Made by a program: the position numbers and the translations under genes. Source: a bacterium (lineage in GTDB: Bacteria; Myxococcota_A; UBA9160; UBA6930). Taken from it: 47,675 nt of DNA. This document shows, piece by piece, positions 1 to 8,737 of this stretch. Below the pieces are notes generated by a model. The model did not search any database and was not told where the DNA came from. It saw only the letters and a list, made by a program, of their open reading frames with translations. Each line of letters starts with the position of its first letter. The stretch's first letter is position 1. The stretch covers positions 1-47,675 of the forward strand of contig JAAELW010000188.1 of the NCBI GenBank assembly GCA_024226235.1, read 5' to 3'.

Positions 1-39
1 CACTTGTTGAAAGGGGGCTCTGCCCCCTTTCAACAAGTG
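1..39. terminator. Perfect inverted repeat: 18-bp stem, 3-nt loop; candidate terminator downstream of the minus-strand PQQ dehydrogenase gene
   Basis: cacttgttgaaagggggc-tct-gccccctttcaacaagtg; arms are exact reverse complements; lies 29 bp past the stop of the 68..2209 minus CDS. Confidence 0.6.
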
Positions 40-67
40 AATTCTTAACTCCGGCCCCGCTTCTTAA

Positions 68-2209
68 TTAGTCCGCGATCCAGCTCGCTGGGACGCAGGC
101 ATTTTCGGTGGCCCATCCCACCAGGCGCTGTGCGACCGTCGGCTCGGCCAGTGCTCGTTGGATCACGTAGGCATGGACCGCTTCGGCATCGGAGGCGCTG
201 AGCGCGTCGGCGAAGCTCGCCATGCCCTTGGCTTGACGGATTCCGCCCAGCACGATCTCCGCCCACTGATCGTGAACCTCCGGCGTCGAGAAGCGAAGAT
301 CTGGATGGAGCCCACTGGACTTCGCTCCCAGACCGTGGCAGCTGGTGCAGTACTGGTGGTAGACCGCTCGCCCGTGAACGACCTGGTCTGGGGACAGCTC
401 GACACGAGGGGCTCCGACCGAACGAAGCGGACGCGGACGCGCTGCGGGACGCTCTGCTATGCCATCGAGCTTCCACGCCAGGATCCGGCCCGCGTTCGTA
501 TCGTCGATCTTGATGAAGTGACCGCCCGCGCTCCCTCCGGCCCCCGCCACCACCGCAATGTACTGCTGGCCCCCTACCGAGTAGCTGATCGGCGGCGCCA
601 TGATCCGTACTCCCGGATCCGATGCCCAGAGTCGCACGCCAGTCCGTGCGTCGTAGGCTGCCAGGCGACCCTGCTCCGCGCCCTGGAAGACCAGATCACC
701 GGCGGTCGAGAGCACGCCCGCGGGCAACGCCGTGTCTCGACGCACCTCCCAGATCTTCTTGGCTGCCACCGGGTCCCAGGCCAGCAGTCGAGTGGGTGAA
801 CAGAATGCGAGCGCAATCTCCTCATAGCCCTCCAGCGAGGCTGCCAACCGCTCCATGTCCTCACCGGTGTTGTACTTCACGGCCTCGAACTTGAAATCGG
901 CATCGTAGAGGTACCGATAGCCATACTCGATGGCGGGCACATAGACCCACCCCGTACGCGGGCTGAACGACATCGGATGCCAGTTATGGCCACCCGCGAT
1001 CGACGGCACCACCGCAACGTCGCTGTCCTTCCAGCTGGCCTCCGGGCGTTCGACGGGTCGACCGGTCCGAAGATCGACGTGGGTGGCCCAGCTCACGGAT
1101 ACATACTTCTCGGCAGAGAGAAGTTCGCCGGTGGCTCGGTCGAGCACGTAGAAGAAGCCGTTCTTCGGGGCCTGCATCAACACCTTGCGCGAGCGACCCG
1201 CGATTTCCAGTTCCGCGAGGATCAGGTGCTGGGTGGCCGTGTAGTCCCACTGTTCACCGGGCGTCGTCTGGTAGTGCCAGACGAGGCGACCCGTATCCGG
1301 ATTCAAGGCCAGGATGGATGCGAGGAAGAGATTGTCTCCGCCGCCAGGGCTGCGGGTCTCGCGGTGATAGATGGATGAATTCCCGACGCCGACATAGAGC
1401 AGGTCGAGCTCCGGATCCCAAGCCATCGAATCCCAGACCGTCCCTCCGAGCCCGGACTCCCAGGCGGAATCCTTCGACCAGGTCTGCGCCGCCTGCTCCA
1501 GCTCGGGGTGCTCGTGGGGGCCACTCTTACTGGCCGGCACCGTGTAGAACCGCCAGGCCAACTCCCCGGTCATGGCGTCGTAGGCCGACACATAGCCGCG
1601 CACCCCGAAATCGGCGCCCCCGTTGCCAATGACGACACGCCCCTTCACGATGCGCGGTGCGCCGGTGATCGTATAGGGTTGGTCCAGCGGCGCCGTGCGC
1701 ACTTCCCAGATCGGCGTTCCGTTCTCAGCCGAGAGCGCAATGAGCCTTCCGTCGAGAGTGCCCAGATAGACTCGGCCTTTCGAGACGGCGACCCCCCGGT
1801 TCACCACATCACAGCAGGCATGCCGCGCCTTCCAGCCCGGCACCTTCGGGTCGTAGCGCCAGCGCTCAGCACCCGTCGCCGCATCGAGCGCGACAACCCG
1901 GCTCCAGGTCGTGGTGACGTACATGACCCCGTCCACCACGATAGGCGTGGCTTCCAGCCCGCGTGTCGTACCCGCGGGCACGGACCAGGCCAGCCCGAGC
2001 CGTGTCACGTTGTCGCGATGGATGGCTCCGATCGGGCTGAAACGCTGCTCGTCCTGCGTTCGGCCGTGGAGGGGCCAGTCGGTTTCCAGCGCCGGAGCGC
2101 CCGCCCCCTCACCTGCAGGCTTGGGCTCGGCCAATGCCGGCGAGGCCAGAAGGCAGAGGATCAGCGCTGCAGCCCGGCCCGGGAACTGGCCCGTTCGGAC
2201 CGTCCTCAT
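68..2209 (-). CDS. PQQ-dependent (quinoprotein) dehydrogenase with C-terminal cytochrome c domain
   Basis: ORF 68..2743 re-started at MRTVRTGQFPGRAAALILCLLASPALAEP (signal peptide); DWPLHGRTQDEQRFSPI, GNSSIYHRETRSPGGGDNLFLASILALNPDTG and other PQQ-propeller motifs; C-terminal CTSCHG haem motif. Confidence 0.9.
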   Translation of the reverse strand: MRTVRTGQFPGRAAALILCLLASPALAEPKPAGEGAGAPALETDWPLHGRTQDEQRFSPIGAIHRDNVTRLGLAWSVPAGTTRGLEATPIVVDGVMYVTTTWSRVVALDAATGAERWRYDPKVPGWKARHACCDVVNRGVAVSKGRVYLGTLDGRLIALSAENGTPIWEVRTAPLDQPYTITGAPRIVKGRVVIGNGGADFGVRGYVSAYDAMTGELAWRFYTVPASKSGPHEHPELEQAAQTWSKDSAWESGLGGTVWDSMAWDPELDLLYVGVGNSSIYHRETRSPGGGDNLFLASILALNPDTGRLVWHYQTTPGEQWDYTATQHLILAELEIAGRSRKVLMQAPKNGFFYVLDRATGELLSAEKYVSVSWATHVDLRTGRPVERPEASWKDSDVAVVPSIAGGHNWHPMSFSPRTGWVYVPAIEYGYRYLYDADFKFEAVKYNTGEDMERLAASLEGYEEIALAFCSPTRLLAWDPVAAKKIWEVRRDTALPAGVLSTAGDLVFQGAEQGRLAAYDARTGVRLWASDPGVRIMAPPISYSVGGQQYIAVVAGAGGSAGGHFIKIDDTNAGRILAWKLDGIAERPAARPRPLRSVGAPRVELSPDQVVHGRAVYHQYCTSCHGLGAKSSGLHPDLRFSTPEVHDQWAEIVLGGIRQAKGMASFADALSASDAEAVHAYVIQRALAEPTVAQRLVGWATENACVPASWIAD

Positions 2210-2784
2210 TCGATCGGTGCTGCCTCTTCGTCGGCCAGCACGATTGGACCGAACAATTCGGGATGGCGGCCGCGCTTGTCGGAGTAGAAGCTCCGCACGA
2301 GATCCATGTCCTGCTTCATGTCGCCCGTCACCTTGAAGCAGGGACCAAAGCCACCAATCTTGTCCGTGTAGTCGAGGAAGGAGAGGCTCACTGGCACGCC
2401 CGCAACCTGGGCCACGCGGTAGAAGCCGGATTTCCAATGGGGCCGCCAGGAACGCGTGCCCTCGGGCGGAACCACCAGGCCCATTCGATCGGAACGCGCC
2501 AGCTCTTCCGCCAGCTGCCCGACCAACCCACTCGGACTGGACCGGTCGACAGGTACGCCCCCAAAAGCGCGCATCACCGGACCCATCGGCCCAATGAAGA
2601 TCGTGTGCTTTCCGATGAAGGAGAGCGAGACGCCGAACTTCCAAGCGAACAGGATCAGGTAGAAGAAATCCCAGTTCGAGGTATGGGGGGCTGCCACGAT
2701 CACGGCCCGATCCGGGACGGAATCGCCTTCTACGGCCTTCCATCCAAGGATCCGCAGCAGTCCTGCGGCAAGCTGACGTCGCAT
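2206..2784 (-). CDS. 1-acyl-sn-glycerol-3-phosphate acyltransferase-like (PlsC superfamily)
   Basis: AAPHTSNWDFFY (HX4D-like), VVPPEGTRSWRPHWKSGFYRVA; start overlaps the next gene by 4 nt (ATGA). Confidence 0.8.
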   Translation of the reverse strand: MRRQLAAGLLRILGWKAVEGDSVPDRAVIVAAPHTSNWDFFYLILFAWKFGVSLSFIGKHTIFIGPMGPVMRAFGGVPVDRSSPSGLVGQLAEELARSDRMGLVVPPEGTRSWRPHWKSGFYRVAQVAGVPVSLSFLDYTDKIGGFGPCFKVTGDMKQDMDLVRSFYSDKRGRHPELFGPIVLADEEAAPIE

Positions 2785-2973
2785 CTGCCTCGTGCCTCCG
2801 TTTCGAGGGCAGAGACTACCCCATATGGACCGTCGAATCGTCCAATGCGATGCCAGCGGCCACAATTGCGGCAGGAGAGGTGCAGCGGCCCCTCGCGGAC
2901 CAGCTCAGCCGGACCCATGGTACCGTTGCCTGGCTTCCGTGGAGCTGAATGCGTGTAACCGCTGGAGACCCCC

Positions 2974-3447
2974 GTGACCCGACTCGACCTACAGGCCCTC
3001 GAGGCGATCAAGCTGCTCAAGTACAAGTACATGCGCTACCTGGACCAGAAGCGCTGGGACGAACTCGAGCAGCTCCTGACCGAGGATGCACGCTGCTCTT
3101 ACAGCGGCGGGAAGTACTCCTACGAAGGACGCAGAGCCATCGTGGAGTTCCTGTCCAGCTCGATGGACCGGGACAGTTTTATCTCCTGCCATCGCGTGAC
3201 CCAACCCGAGATCGAGCTGACGAGTGAGACGACGGCGACCGGTATCTGGGCGCTCGAAGACACGGTGATCGACACCGAGAACGAGTTCACGCTTCACGGC
3301 GCTGCATTCTACGAAGACGAATACCTGCGCATCGACGGCGAGTGGAAGATCCGATCGACTGGCTACGAACGGACCTTCGAAGAAATCCAGACGCGCAAGG
3401 GCGTGGACGGACCCAAGCTCACACAGAATGCCTGGGCAAGCGAGTGA
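2974..3447 (+). CDS. Nuclear transport factor 2 / SnoaL-like family protein
   Basis: GTG start; LDLQALEAIKLLKYKYMRYLDQKRWDELEQLLTEDARCSYSGG... typical SnoaL-like N-terminus. Confidence 0.8.
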   Translation: MTRLDLQALEAIKLLKYKYMRYLDQKRWDELEQLLTEDARCSYSGGKYSYEGRRAIVEFLSSSMDRDSFISCHRVTQPEIELTSETTATGIWALEDTVIDTENEFTLHGAAFYEDEYLRIDGEWKIRSTGYERTFEEIQTRKGVDGPKLTQNAWASE

Positions 3448-3796
3448 CCTCGGATGAACTACTGCGAGCGGGTGCGCTCGCAGCAGGTTCGGGGTGTGGC
3501 TCGATCGCTCGCAACATCACACCGCAGCAGTGCGGGCACAGGCCATGACTCGGCCATCGGTCCGCCGTGCGTCTCTGGGTAACGGGGTCGATATCGCCCC
3601 CACACCAGGAGCAGAGGGTCTCCTGGGGTCGCCCGTCGCGTTCCTGACCTGTGGTCTCCACGTCGAATCCTCCCGTCACCACTCCCCGAAGTAGCAAGCC
3701 ACGTGCCAGGGCTAACCCTCGTCTCGCACGTCGGGAGGCCAGAAACCGGACCCGGTGCGTACCCTTTGGTCCACATACGACGGATCGGAGACCCAT
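3419..3796 (-). CDS. Possible small zinc-ribbon protein (CxxC...CxxC)
   Basis: LCSWCGGDIDPVTQRRTADRWPSHGLCPHCCGVML resembles the 'CSWC...SHGICPEC' ribbon found at ends of some sensor proteins; start codon uncertain. Confidence 0.4.
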   Translation of the reverse strand: MGLRSVVCGPKGTHRVRFLASRRARRGLALARGLLLRGVVTGGFDVETTGQERDGRPQETLCSWCGGDIDPVTQRRTADRWPSHGLCPHCCGVMLRAIEPHPEPAASAPARSSSSEVTRLPRHSV

Positions 3797-3865
3797 TTGG
3801 TACGGGTCGGCCGTTTCTGGACCAGCGGTATGGGCCGGTCGACCCTGGGCCAGCCCGTCGGACTC

Positions 3866-4870
3866 TCAGCCGGCCTCGGCCTCCGAGCCGGGCAGCCGCG
3901 AGCGCATCAGGCCACGGTAGGCATCCTCGGCGGTGCGCCCTTCGTGGACCACACCGTAGACCTCGCGTGAAATCGGCAGCAACACGCCGTGCTTCTCTCC
4001 GAGCTCCATCACGACCTGGCTGGTCTTCACGCCTTCGGCCACCTGGTTCATCTCGGCAATGATCCCGTCGATCGTCTTGCCCTTGCCGAGCTCTTCCCCA
4101 ACGAAGCGGTTGCGGCTCTGGCGGCTGGCGCAGGTCGCGATCAGGTCCCCCATTCCCGCCAGGCCGGCAAACGTCGCCGGCTCGCCGCCCATCGCGACAC
4201 CCAGGCGGGTCAGCTCCGAGAGGCCGCGCGTGATGACGGCTGCACGCGTGTTGTCACCGACGCCCAGTCCATCGCCCATACCGGTCGCAATGGCGATGAC
4301 GTTCTTCAGCGCGCCACCCAGCTCACAGCCCACCACGTCGTGGTTCGTATAGACGCGGAAGCCCCCGGAATGGAAGACGGGCTGAAGCTGGCGGCAGATT
4401 TCGACGTCTTCGAATGCAAGGACGGTGGCCGCCGCAAACCCCGCCATGATCTCCTTGGCGAGGTTGGGCCCTGTGAGGACTCCCGCCCGATGCTCCGGCA
4501 GGATCTCGCGAATCAACTCGGTCATGCGCAGATGGGTGTCCTGTTCGAGGCCCTTGGCCAGGCTCACCACCGGCACCCAGGGTCGGACGTGGTGGCTCAC
4601 TTCCTTCAACACGTCACGGAAGCCGCGTGAAGGAACACCCATCACGACGACGTCCGCCTCGCGCACGGCCTCCTCGAGGGAATCCGTTGCGCGCAGCTCG
4701 GGGTTCAGATCGAAATCCGGGAGGTAGCGCGAATTGCGATGCTCCCGGTTCACCTCATCAGCAGTTTCGGACCGACGGCACCAGAGCATCGTGGGCGTGT
4801 TGCCAGCCGCCAGATGTCCGATCGTCGTCCCGAAGGAGCCCGCTCCGAGAAGCGCCACGCGAAGCTTCAT
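3866..4870 (-). CDS. gpsA: Glycerol-3-phosphate dehydrogenase [NAD(P)+]
   Basis: MKLRVALLGAGSFGTTIGHLAAGN; SLAKGLE; VLTGPNLAKEI; ELGGALKNVIAIATGMGDGLGVGDNTRAAVITRGLSE; SD caggagg upstream. Confidence 0.96.
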   Translation of the reverse strand: MKLRVALLGAGSFGTTIGHLAAGNTPTMLWCRRSETADEVNREHRNSRYLPDFDLNPELRATDSLEEAVREADVVVMGVPSRGFRDVLKEVSHHVRPWVPVVSLAKGLEQDTHLRMTELIREILPEHRAGVLTGPNLAKEIMAGFAAATVLAFEDVEICRQLQPVFHSGGFRVYTNHDVVGCELGGALKNVIAIATGMGDGLGVGDNTRAAVITRGLSELTRLGVAMGGEPATFAGLAGMGDLIATCASRQSRNRFVGEELGKGKTIDGIIAEMNQVAEGVKTSQVVMELGEKHGVLLPISREVYGVVHEGRTAEDAYRGLMRSRLPGSEAEAG

Positions 4871-4882
4871 CCAGTCCTCCTG

Positions 4883-6304
4883 TCAGCCTTCGAGAATTTC
4901 GAGATAGGCGCTGCGAACCGCCTCGATCTCGTCTTCCAGGTTCTCCCGGGTCCAATCGCTCGTATCGACCGGCGGCAAGACCACGGCCTCCACGACGGAT
5001 GGACGCATCACGACACCATCTTTCGGCAATGCATCGAGCGCATTCCGGAACACGACGGGCACGATCGGTACGCCCGCCTGCATCGCCATATGGAAGGCGC
5101 CCTTCTTGAAGCGGCCCAGCCGCGGTGTCGGAGAGCGCGTCCCCTCGGGCGCAATCAACAGCGATTGACCGTGCTTCAGTGCTTCCACAGCCGGCTTCAG
5201 CGCCTCGATCGCCTTGGCCGAGTCCGCGCGGTCGATGAACACGGTACCCGCCAACCGGCCAATCGTACCCATCACCGGATCGCTCTTGAGCTCCTTCTTG
5301 CCGATCCCCGTCACGTCGCGGCGCACGAGCTTCACCATCAGCATTGCGTCGATGGCGCTTTGGTGGTTGAAGATGAAGACCGCGGGGCGATGGGACCAGA
5401 GATGTTCTTCGCCCTCGACTCGCAGGTCGACGCCAGAGAGCGACATCGCCAGGTCGCTCCATATCGAACCCGCCACATTCATGGCCTCGCGCCTCGAGCG
5501 ATTCAGGATGCCGACCAGCGCTCCGATCGCCACCGAGGGCACCAGGCTGCCGTAGGCGAGGGCCGTGCGGACGATCTCCTCGCCATCGGGTGCACCACGG
5601 CTGCGGAAGCGCCGAACAGGCCAGCCGCGCTCCTTCGCAATCTGCGCCAGCCGGCGGTCGGGATTCAACGGGCAGGGTTTCCCGACAATCTCCATCAGCG
5701 GAAGGTCGTCGATGCTGTCCGTGTAGAAGAAGCTCTCCTCCAGATCGAGATCGTGCTTCGTCGCGAGGAGTTCCCCTGCCTCGCGTTTGCCTTCGCCGAA
5801 GCAGAGTGGCCGCATCACTTCACCGGTAAAGATCCCATCTTCCACTTCGAGGCGTGTACACATCACGTGTTCGACTTCGAGCTCTCGGGCGATTGGATCC
5901 ACCTGGTAGGGAGTCGCCGAGGAAATGATCGCGATCGTATGGCCCTTCTCCCGATGCGCCCGGAGCAGCGCCCGGGACTCGGGGTAGATCGACGTCACCA
6001 GATGCTTCTCGAAAACCTCTTGACCGATCTCCTGCATCGACTTCTCGGACAGCCCCCGATAGGCCGCCGTCGCAGCGCCGACCAGGCCCGAGAAGCCGGT
6101 CCGCCCGAGCGCAAAGCCCGCCGTGCCACGGACCGTGTCGACCATCTCCTTCGGCGTCATGCGGCCGGAGAGCAGCCGCTCCCGGTAGAAGGCAGTGGCC
6201 GAGAATCCGGCCACGAGTGTCCGGTCCACGTCGAAGAAGGCCCCGATCTTGGGGCCTCCCGGCGCCTTGCGCACCTCTCTGAGCAGTCGGTCGTGGAGTG
6301 CCAT
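4883..6304 (-). CDS. Bifunctional HAD-IB phosphatase / 1-acylglycerol-3-phosphate acyltransferase
   Basis: N-terminal FFDVDRTL and FYTDSIDDLPLMEIVG (HAD-IB); C-terminal NHQSAIDAML, APEGTRSPTPRLGRFKKGAFHMA (PlsC); ATG 6304 preceded by aaaggagg. Confidence 0.9.
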   Translation of the reverse strand: MALHDRLLREVRKAPGGPKIGAFFDVDRTLVAGFSATAFYRERLLSGRMTPKEMVDTVRGTAGFALGRTGFSGLVGAATAAYRGLSEKSMQEIGQEVFEKHLVTSIYPESRALLRAHREKGHTIAIISSATPYQVDPIARELEVEHVMCTRLEVEDGIFTGEVMRPLCFGEGKREAGELLATKHDLDLEESFFYTDSIDDLPLMEIVGKPCPLNPDRRLAQIAKERGWPVRRFRSRGAPDGEEIVRTALAYGSLVPSVAIGALVGILNRSRREAMNVAGSIWSDLAMSLSGVDLRVEGEEHLWSHRPAVFIFNHQSAIDAMLMVKLVRRDVTGIGKKELKSDPVMGTIGRLAGTVFIDRADSAKAIEALKPAVEALKHGQSLLIAPEGTRSPTPRLGRFKKGAFHMAMQAGVPIVPVVFRNALDALPKDGVVMRPSVVEAVVLPPVDTSDWTRENLEDEIEAVRSAYLEILEG

Positions 6305-6429
6305 GGGGCCTCCTTTGGATGGCATTGTCACACTGATTCGATGCGCGCGGAAGGGGCAGGAGCCAGGCCTCCAGGATCATTCGTGAGGGACAGGAGACAG
6401 GACTCCAGGATCGCTAGAATCCGCCCCCT

Positions 6430-7479
6430 ATGCTGCGCAACCTGGGCCTCGTCCTGCTCTCGACCCTGGCCAGCCTCCTGATGGTCGAATTCGCCGCCAG
6501 GCTCGAGTTGATTCCGCTGCCCGACCACGTCTCGACCGATGCCTGGTGGGAGGAGCGTTGGCAGCGCAAGCGCAGGGGGATGAACCCGCGTGCGGTCATC
6601 GAACTCGATGCGGACCTGGGCTACATCCCGGCCAGGGAACTCGACGACTTCGAGTATCAGGACGTCCGGATCAGCACGAACTCCGCCCACATGCGAGGGC
6701 GTCGCGAATACCCGCTGCAACGCGGCGACGCAGCCCGGGTCGTAGCGGTCGGCGATTCCTTCACCTTCGGCCAGTGTGCAGGGGACGACGAGACCTTTCC
6801 CTTCGCGATGGAACAGACCCTGGTCGATACCGAAGTCTTGAACCTCGGCGTCATGGGCTACGGCCAGGGGCAGGCGCTGCTACGCCTGCGCCGCGACGGC
6901 TTTCCCTATCGACCCGACGCAGTGGTCTTCGGCTTCCACGGCACCGACATGAGGCGCAATCTGCTGAGCTTCCGAGGCTACGGAAAGCCCAGGCTCCGAC
7001 TCGAGGATGGACGCCTCGAGGTCGAGAACGTCCCGGTGCCCTCGCCGGAAGCCTACGCCCGTTGGTGGCCGCCCCGCGCATGGAATTTCGTGCGCATCTT
7101 CCGAGCCTCCAGGGAAGACCGAGCCGTCGTGAGAGGTCGCATCAACGAAGTCAGTCTGGCAATCGTCCACCAGATGGCTGTCGAGAGTCGGGACCGGGGA
7201 GCCCTCTTTGCGGTGGTTCACCTGCCCCATCCGCGATCCCTTGGCGGCAAGGGCGAGCACGGCTGGCCCTTCATGGAGCAGGTGTGTGCCGAGGCCACGT
7301 CCGCCGGCGGGCTGTGCATAGAGCCCGTGCCGCGCTTCCGGGAAATCGCGAGCACACCCGACGAAGTCGACCACCACTTCGCCTGCCACTTCTCGCCGGA
7401 GCTCTACCAGGCATTGGGCGAGGTGATCGCAGAAGAGCTGGCGCGAGCGATGCCTGAGCGCTTCGCGTTGCGCAACTAG
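6430..7479 (+). CDS. SGNH/GDSL-hydrolase-like protein with N-terminal membrane anchor
   Basis: Hydrophobic N-terminus; VVAVGDSFTFGQC (GDS block); LNLGVMGYGQGQALLRLRRDG; VVFGFHGTDMRRN. Confidence 0.7.
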   Translation: MLRNLGLVLLSTLASLLMVEFAARLELIPLPDHVSTDAWWEERWQRKRRGMNPRAVIELDADLGYIPARELDDFEYQDVRISTNSAHMRGRREYPLQRGDAARVVAVGDSFTFGQCAGDDETFPFAMEQTLVDTEVLNLGVMGYGQGQALLRLRRDGFPYRPDAVVFGFHGTDMRRNLLSFRGYGKPRLRLEDGRLEVENVPVPSPEAYARWWPPRAWNFVRIFRASREDRAVVRGRINEVSLAIVHQMAVESRDRGALFAVVHLPHPRSLGGKGEHGWPFMEQVCAEATSAGGLCIEPVPRFREIASTPDEVDHHFACHFSPELYQALGEVIAEELARAMPERFALRN

Positions 7480-7488
7480 ATCGAGCCC

Positions 7489-7950
7489 TTGATCGCGATC
7501 TTCATCGATGCGGATGCCTGTCCCGTCAAGGACGAGATCTACGTCGTCGCCACCCGCTACGACCTGCCGATTGCGGTGGTCGCGAACTCGCGAATGTTCG
7601 TCCCCGAGGATCTGGGTGCCCAGCTGATCGTCGTCGAAGAAGGCCCGGATGTCGCAGACGACTGGATCGTCGAGAACGTGAGAGCAGGTGATGTGGTGGT
7701 CACAGCCGATGTTCCCCTCGCGGCGCGTTGCCTCGAAAAGAGTGCCAAGGTCGTGGGCTCGAACGGGAGACCATTCACCGAGGATTCGATCGGAGGGGCG
7801 CTCGCCACGCGCGATCTGAAGGCCCAACTCCGCGAGGGGGGTGTGATGACCGGCGGCCCCCCTCCGCTCTCCGAACGGGACCGTTCGCGCTTCTCGTCGG
7901 CACTCGATGACCTCGTCCGGAGGTCGCTCCGGGAAGCGGAAGGCGCTTGA
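7489..7950 (+). CDS. UPF0178 (DUF188, YaiI/YqxD) family protein
   Basis: IFIDADACPVKDEI; GDVVVTADVPLAARCLEK; NGRPFTEDSIGGALATRDL; TTG start. Confidence 0.93.
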   Translation: MIAIFIDADACPVKDEIYVVATRYDLPIAVVANSRMFVPEDLGAQLIVVEEGPDVADDWIVENVRAGDVVVTADVPLAARCLEKSAKVVGSNGRPFTEDSIGGALATRDLKAQLREGGVMTGGPPPLSERDRSRFSSALDDLVRRSLREAEGA

Positions 7951-8065
7951 AACGAGCTACCGCAGCCGGCCTCCGGTCGGGACGCGACCAGCAGCCCCAC
8001 GACTGGGGCACCTCGGGCCACGTAGCCGGCGCTGACGTGCGGTACACTCGCAAAGTCCGGTCCAC

Positions 8066-8716
8066 TTGTTGCACCCTTGCAGCGACATGCCGGCTGCCAC
8101 CGCGACTCGCGAAGTGCTCGTGCCGTTCCCCTGGTGGGCCGCGGCCTTCCTCGCTTGCGAGTTCAGCCTGCTCGCCTGGGCGCCCTACAACCGTGCCGAC
8201 TGGCTGCTCGAAAACGCAATCTCGATCCCATTCGCCCTCTTCCTCGTATTGGGACGCCGGCACCACCGGCTCTCCTACGAATCCGTGCTGCTGCTTCTTC
8301 TCTTCCTCGCCCTTCACGAAGTCGGTAGCCACTACAACTACTCGAGGGTGCCCTATGCCACTTGGTGGAGCGCGCTGGCCAGCGATCGCAACCACTACGA
8401 CAGACTGGTGCACCTCTCGTTTGGCCTGCTGATCGCCCCGGCCATATGGGAGATGCTCAGCCGCGTGCTCCGGCGTCGCGTCTGGTTGCGCGCTTGCCTG
8501 ACGATCTCGATCGTCGTCTCCTGCTCCACTTTCTACGAGCTGATCGAGTGGGGTGCGGCCCGGACAGTGGACCCGGAACTGGGGATTGCCTTCGTCGGCG
8601 CCCAGGGTGATATCTGGGACGCGCAGAAGGATACGGCGCTGGCGCTCTTGGGCGCATGGGGCGCTGTCGGTGTTCTCTGGGGACGCCTGTACTGGCAAAA
8701 GCTCGACCCAAGCTAG
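8066..8716 (+). CDS. DUF2238 (YjdF-like) integral membrane protein
   Basis: LALHEVGSHYNYSRVPY; NHYDRLVHLSFGLL; STFYELIEWGAA; GAQGDIWDAQKDTALALLGA; start may be ATG 8087. Confidence 0.85.
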   Translation: MLHPCSDMPAATATREVLVPFPWWAAAFLACEFSLLAWAPYNRADWLLENAISIPFALFLVLGRRHHRLSYESVLLLLLFLALHEVGSHYNYSRVPYATWWSALASDRNHYDRLVHLSFGLLIAPAIWEMLSRVLRRRVWLRACLTISIVVSCSTFYELIEWGAARTVDPELGIAFVGAQGDIWDAQKDTALALLGAWGAVGVLWGRLYWQKLDPS

Positions 8717-8737
8717 GCAGAAGGACGAGGAGAGGAC

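Noticed and set aside
4739-6481. 580-aa plus-strand ORF over the HAD-PlsC gene
   Set aside because: Antisense shadow of a confidently identified gene.
6880-7827. 315-aa minus-strand ORF
   Set aside because: Antisense to SGNH and UPF0178 genes; no motif.
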